This document shows, piece by piece, positions 51,577 to 53,202 of a DNA stretch of 53,202 nt; the first letter of the stretch is position 1, and the number at the start of each line of letters is the position of its first letter. Made by a program: the position numbers and the translations under genes. Source of the stretch: a virus; IMG/VR virus record IMGVR_UViG_3300033273_000307, positions 1 to 53,202 of that record; one strand, given 5' to 3'. The notes under the pieces are model-generated. The model saw only the letters and a list, made by a program, of their open reading frames with translations. It made no database searches and was not told the DNA's origin.

Positions 51577-52102
51577 AGATAATTGCATCAATCCCAACTA
51601 CCAAAATCTCATTGAAGAAACTATGAGATTTGATACAGATTTTAGGTGGATCTATCATGATAATCTATCTGAAGATGGAGAGAGTCAACTACCAGGATTC
51701 TCTCATATGTTTTTGTTAGATGGTAAATCTACTACATCATACACTGGGTTGTTCATGCCTCTTTTATTTGAAGCGTGTTATAATACAGGTATCAGTGTTT
51801 CGAAAGTCATCCGTGGTAGATGTTTTTTGCAGACACCTGGCATTAGACATAAAGAATATGATTCTATGCATGTAGATCTGGCAGATCCGCATATGGTTTG
51901 TCTATATTATGCCAATGATAGTGACGGTGATACGTACTTCAGTGAAAGGATGTACGGAGATCCCATTGCCGAATATCCCATAAATAGCACTGTCACACCA
52001 AAAAAAGGACGTTGTGTATTTTTTGATGGTTTGCGTTTTCATTCAAGCAGTAAACCAATACACAACTCTCGATTTGTTATCAACTTTAATTTCATTCCTT
52101 GA
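51560..52102 (+). CDS. 2OG-Fe(II) oxygenase-like protein 5, 180 aa
   Basis: A 180-residue protein. H104-V-D106 in SMHVDL, distal H161 in RFHSSSKP and R171 in NSRFVINFNF form a complete HxD...H...R set. The beta-strands between them (VCLYYAN, DGDTYFSE, KGRCVFFDG) fit a double-stranded beta-helix. GGAGGG-like ribosome-binding sequence (51549-51554) lies five bases before ATG 51560. It overlaps oxygenase 4 by 17 bases. Sequence outside the motifs is unlike the other four. Last enzyme of the cassette; substrate unknown. Confidence 0.75.
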   Translation: MKNIIKDNCINPNYQNLIEETMRFDTDFRWIYHDNLSEDGESQLPGFSHMFLLDGKSTTSYTGLFMPLLFEACYNTGISVSKVIRGRCFLQTPGIRHKEYDSMHVDLADPHMVCLYYANDSDGDTYFSERMYGDPIAEYPINSTVTPKKGRCVFFDGLRFHSSSKPIHNSRFVINFNFIP

Positions 52103-52108
52103 ATAATT

Positions 52109-52297
52109 ATGGACCCAGCAGCACTAAAGAAAAACTTTGAGGAGCAAATTGCTACTACTATAAAGCAAATTGGAGAACTCGAAGAAAACTTGCGTAAAGC
52201 AAAAGAATATAAAATCAAACTAGAAGGAGGTCTTGAGACTCTCGGACTTCTAGAGGGAGAACCAGAAGCACCAGCAGAAGAAACTCCCGCTGAATAA
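52109..52297 (+). CDS. Small coiled-coil protein, 62 aa
   Basis: A 62-residue protein. Residues 5-45 are a heptad helix with Lys, Glu, Leu and Ile. The C-terminal 15 residues are acidic and rich in Pro, Ala and Glu. It follows oxygenase 5 by six bases and precedes the terminator and gp13. Small coiled-coil genes of this kind are common beside cyanophage gp13; the function is unknown. Confidence 0.65.
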   Translation: MDPAALKKNFEEQIATTIKQIGELEENLRKAKEYKIKLEGGLETLGLLEGEPEAPAEETPAE

Positions 52298-52300
52298 ATA
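52293..52300 (+). promoter_or_regulatory. Late promoter motif AATAAATA before gp13
   Basis: AATAAATA overlaps the end of the previous gene. It is followed at once by the hairpin at 52303. The order late motif, hairpin, start codon is the same as at 3733 and 4015. Confidence 0.5.
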
Positions 52301-52302
52301 CT

Positions 52303-52340
52303 AAATCCCTTCTTCCTAAATAGGTAAGAAGGGATTTTTT
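52303..52340 (+). terminator. Strong 12-bp hairpin with T-run upstream of gp13
   Basis: AAATCCCTTCTT (52303-52314) pairs perfectly with AAGAAGGGATTT (52326-52337), with CCT/AGG inner pairs and an AAAT loop. Three more T's follow. It can terminate upstream transcripts; for a transcript starting at the adjacent late motif it would instead be a 5' leader hairpin. Confidence 0.8.
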
Positions 52341-52347
52341 GTGTGTA

Positions 52348-53148
52348 ATGGCATCTCCAAATTCAAGAGCTGAACTCATCACATATTGTAAGAGGCAGCT
52401 TGGTGAGCCTGTCCTACAAGTAAACATTGACGACGAACAGGTAAACAACGTTATTGATGACACGTATCAGTTCTTCCAAGAAAACTGCTACAACGGTATG
52501 GAGCGTGCATATCTATTCCACGAAATCACTGCTGACGATAAGACAAGGTTTGCTGCTAGTGTAACAACTACGACTGGTACAACTGATTGGAAAGAAACAA
52601 CAAACTACATCGACATCCCGTCTCATGTAGTTGGTATTACCAGAGTCTTTGGTCTTGTCAGCAACTCAATCCGTTCTAATCTTTTTGGTGTTGAGTATCA
52701 GTTGTTCTTGAATGATCTCTATGCATTCGGATCACTTGATATCCTCAACTATTATATGAATAAGCAGTATCTAGAGACACTGGATATGATCCTTAATAAT
52801 GGATCGTTCCAGCAATTTAGATACACAATGCGTCGTGATCGTCTCTACATGGATCTAGACAAAGACTTCCTCAACGAAGGATCTAACATCTTGATTGAGT
52901 GTCATCGTCTCATCGATCCCGCAGATGCTACAGAGATGAACAATGATATGTTTGTCAAGAGATATGCTACTGCTCTCATGAAGAAGCAGTGGGGTCAGAA
53001 CTTGATTAAGTATAACAACGTTCAGTTACCTGGAGGTGTTACTCTCAACGGTAGAGAGATCTACACAGACGCACTAGCAGAAATTGAGAAAATCGAAAGC
53101 GAAGTTCTCAGCAAGTATGCAATCCCACCAATGGATATGATCGGATAA
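52348..53148 (+). CDS. 13: Neck (head-completion) protein gp13
   Basis: A 266-residue protein matching T4 gp13 (309 aa). The N-terminus MASPNSRAELITYCKRQLGEP and the DDEQVNNVIDDTYQFFQEN stretch (about residues 28-46) are the family signature. The centre has ITRVFGL and NDLYAFGSLD (about 95-130). The C-terminus is helical. gp13 forms the neck with gp14 after DNA packaging and allows tail attachment. ATG 52348 is preferred over an earlier in-frame ATG because the known N-terminus starts MASPNSR. The ATG is 11 bases past the end of the terminator stem, and AAGAAGGG in the stem is the only ribosome-binding-like sequence. Confidence 0.92.
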   Translation: MASPNSRAELITYCKRQLGEPVLQVNIDDEQVNNVIDDTYQFFQENCYNGMERAYLFHEITADDKTRFAASVTTTTGTTDWKETTNYIDIPSHVVGITRVFGLVSNSIRSNLFGVEYQLFLNDLYAFGSLDILNYYMNKQYLETLDMILNNGSFQQFRYTMRRDRLYMDLDKDFLNEGSNILIECHRLIDPADATEMNNDMFVKRYATALMKKQWGQNLIKYNNVQLPGGVTLNGREIYTDALAEIEKIESEVLSKYAIPPMDMIG

Positions 53149-53149
53149 G

Positions 53150-53202
53150 ATGCCTACCAGTCCCTACTTTCCAACTTACTACCAAGGTCACAGTGGCGAA
53201 CA
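53150..53202 (+). CDS. 14: 5' end of neck protein gp14 (truncated by window edge)
   Basis: ATG 53150 starts one base after the gp13 TAA and is open to the window end. The N-terminus MPTSPYFPTYYQGHSGE has the Tyr/Pro-rich start seen at cyanophage gp14. The gene order gp13-gp14 is as in T4. Only 17 codons are visible, so the name rests mainly on synteny. Confidence 0.7.
   Translation, partial: MPTSPYFPTYYQGHSGE

Overview
The window looks like part of the genome of a T4-like (contractile-tailed) cyanophage. It holds the baseplate, tail-fibre and neck block of the late region, with one small early-type gene segment on its left edge. Three things support this. The order gp25 - gp6 - (gp7 position) - gp8 - (gp9/gp10 position) - fibres - gp13 - gp14 follows the T4 plan. 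Intergenic sites match the T4 late promoter (TATAAATA and the CTAAATA-type variants). The set of accessory genes is typical of marine Synechococcus/Prochlorococcus myoviruses: DUF4815, YHYH, PAAR, 2OG-Fe(II) oxygenases and very large beta-repeat structural proteins. All supported genes are on the + strand. No tRNA, rRNA, integrase, IS element or CRISPR array was seen.

Region 1 (1-1560) is visibly more G+C-rich than the rest. It holds the tail of one gene and five tiny genes. All five are preceded by a bacterial-type -10 box followed by a shared 'CAT' initiator. In three of them the ATG sits where transcription should begin, so leaderless mRNAs are predicted. The last of the five resembles a HicA toxin-fold protein. 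A G+C-rich hairpin with a T-run closes this region.

Region 2 (1.63-18.5 kb) starts with a late-type promoter. It continues with a coiled-coil protein, an unknown 382-aa protein, a PAAR spike-tip protein, gp25, gp6, a 3467-aa protein in the gp7 position and gp8. An unexpected insert lies between PAAR and gp25: a consensus sigma-70 promoter, a 48-aa very basic protein and a hairpin terminator. This looks like an early or host-polymerase transcription unit inside the late operon.

Region 3 (18.6-45.75 kb) encodes the outer baseplate and fibres: a DUF4815 protein (2711 aa), a 1830-aa fibre-like protein with a predicted cupredoxin (type 1 copper) domain, a 3441-aa beta-helix and repeat fibre, a glycine-rich adhesin-like protein, an XkdW-like fibre-assembly protein and a 427-aa fibre. 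The same beta and helical modules recur in several of these proteins, often nested inside one another.

Region 4 (45.75-52.3 kb) is the accessory cassette. Three unknown genes precede a protein joining a U32-peptidase/hydroxylase-like, cysteine-rich half to a SAM-methyltransferase-like half. Five consecutive, mutually divergent 2OG-Fe(II)-oxygenase-like genes follow, mostly overlapping by a few bases. The genes form one co-translated run and may modify virion proteins or a host target. This is the best candidate for an undescribed system in the window. Region 5 (52.3-53.2 kb) is a terminator/late-promoter junction, then gp13 and the first codons of gp14.
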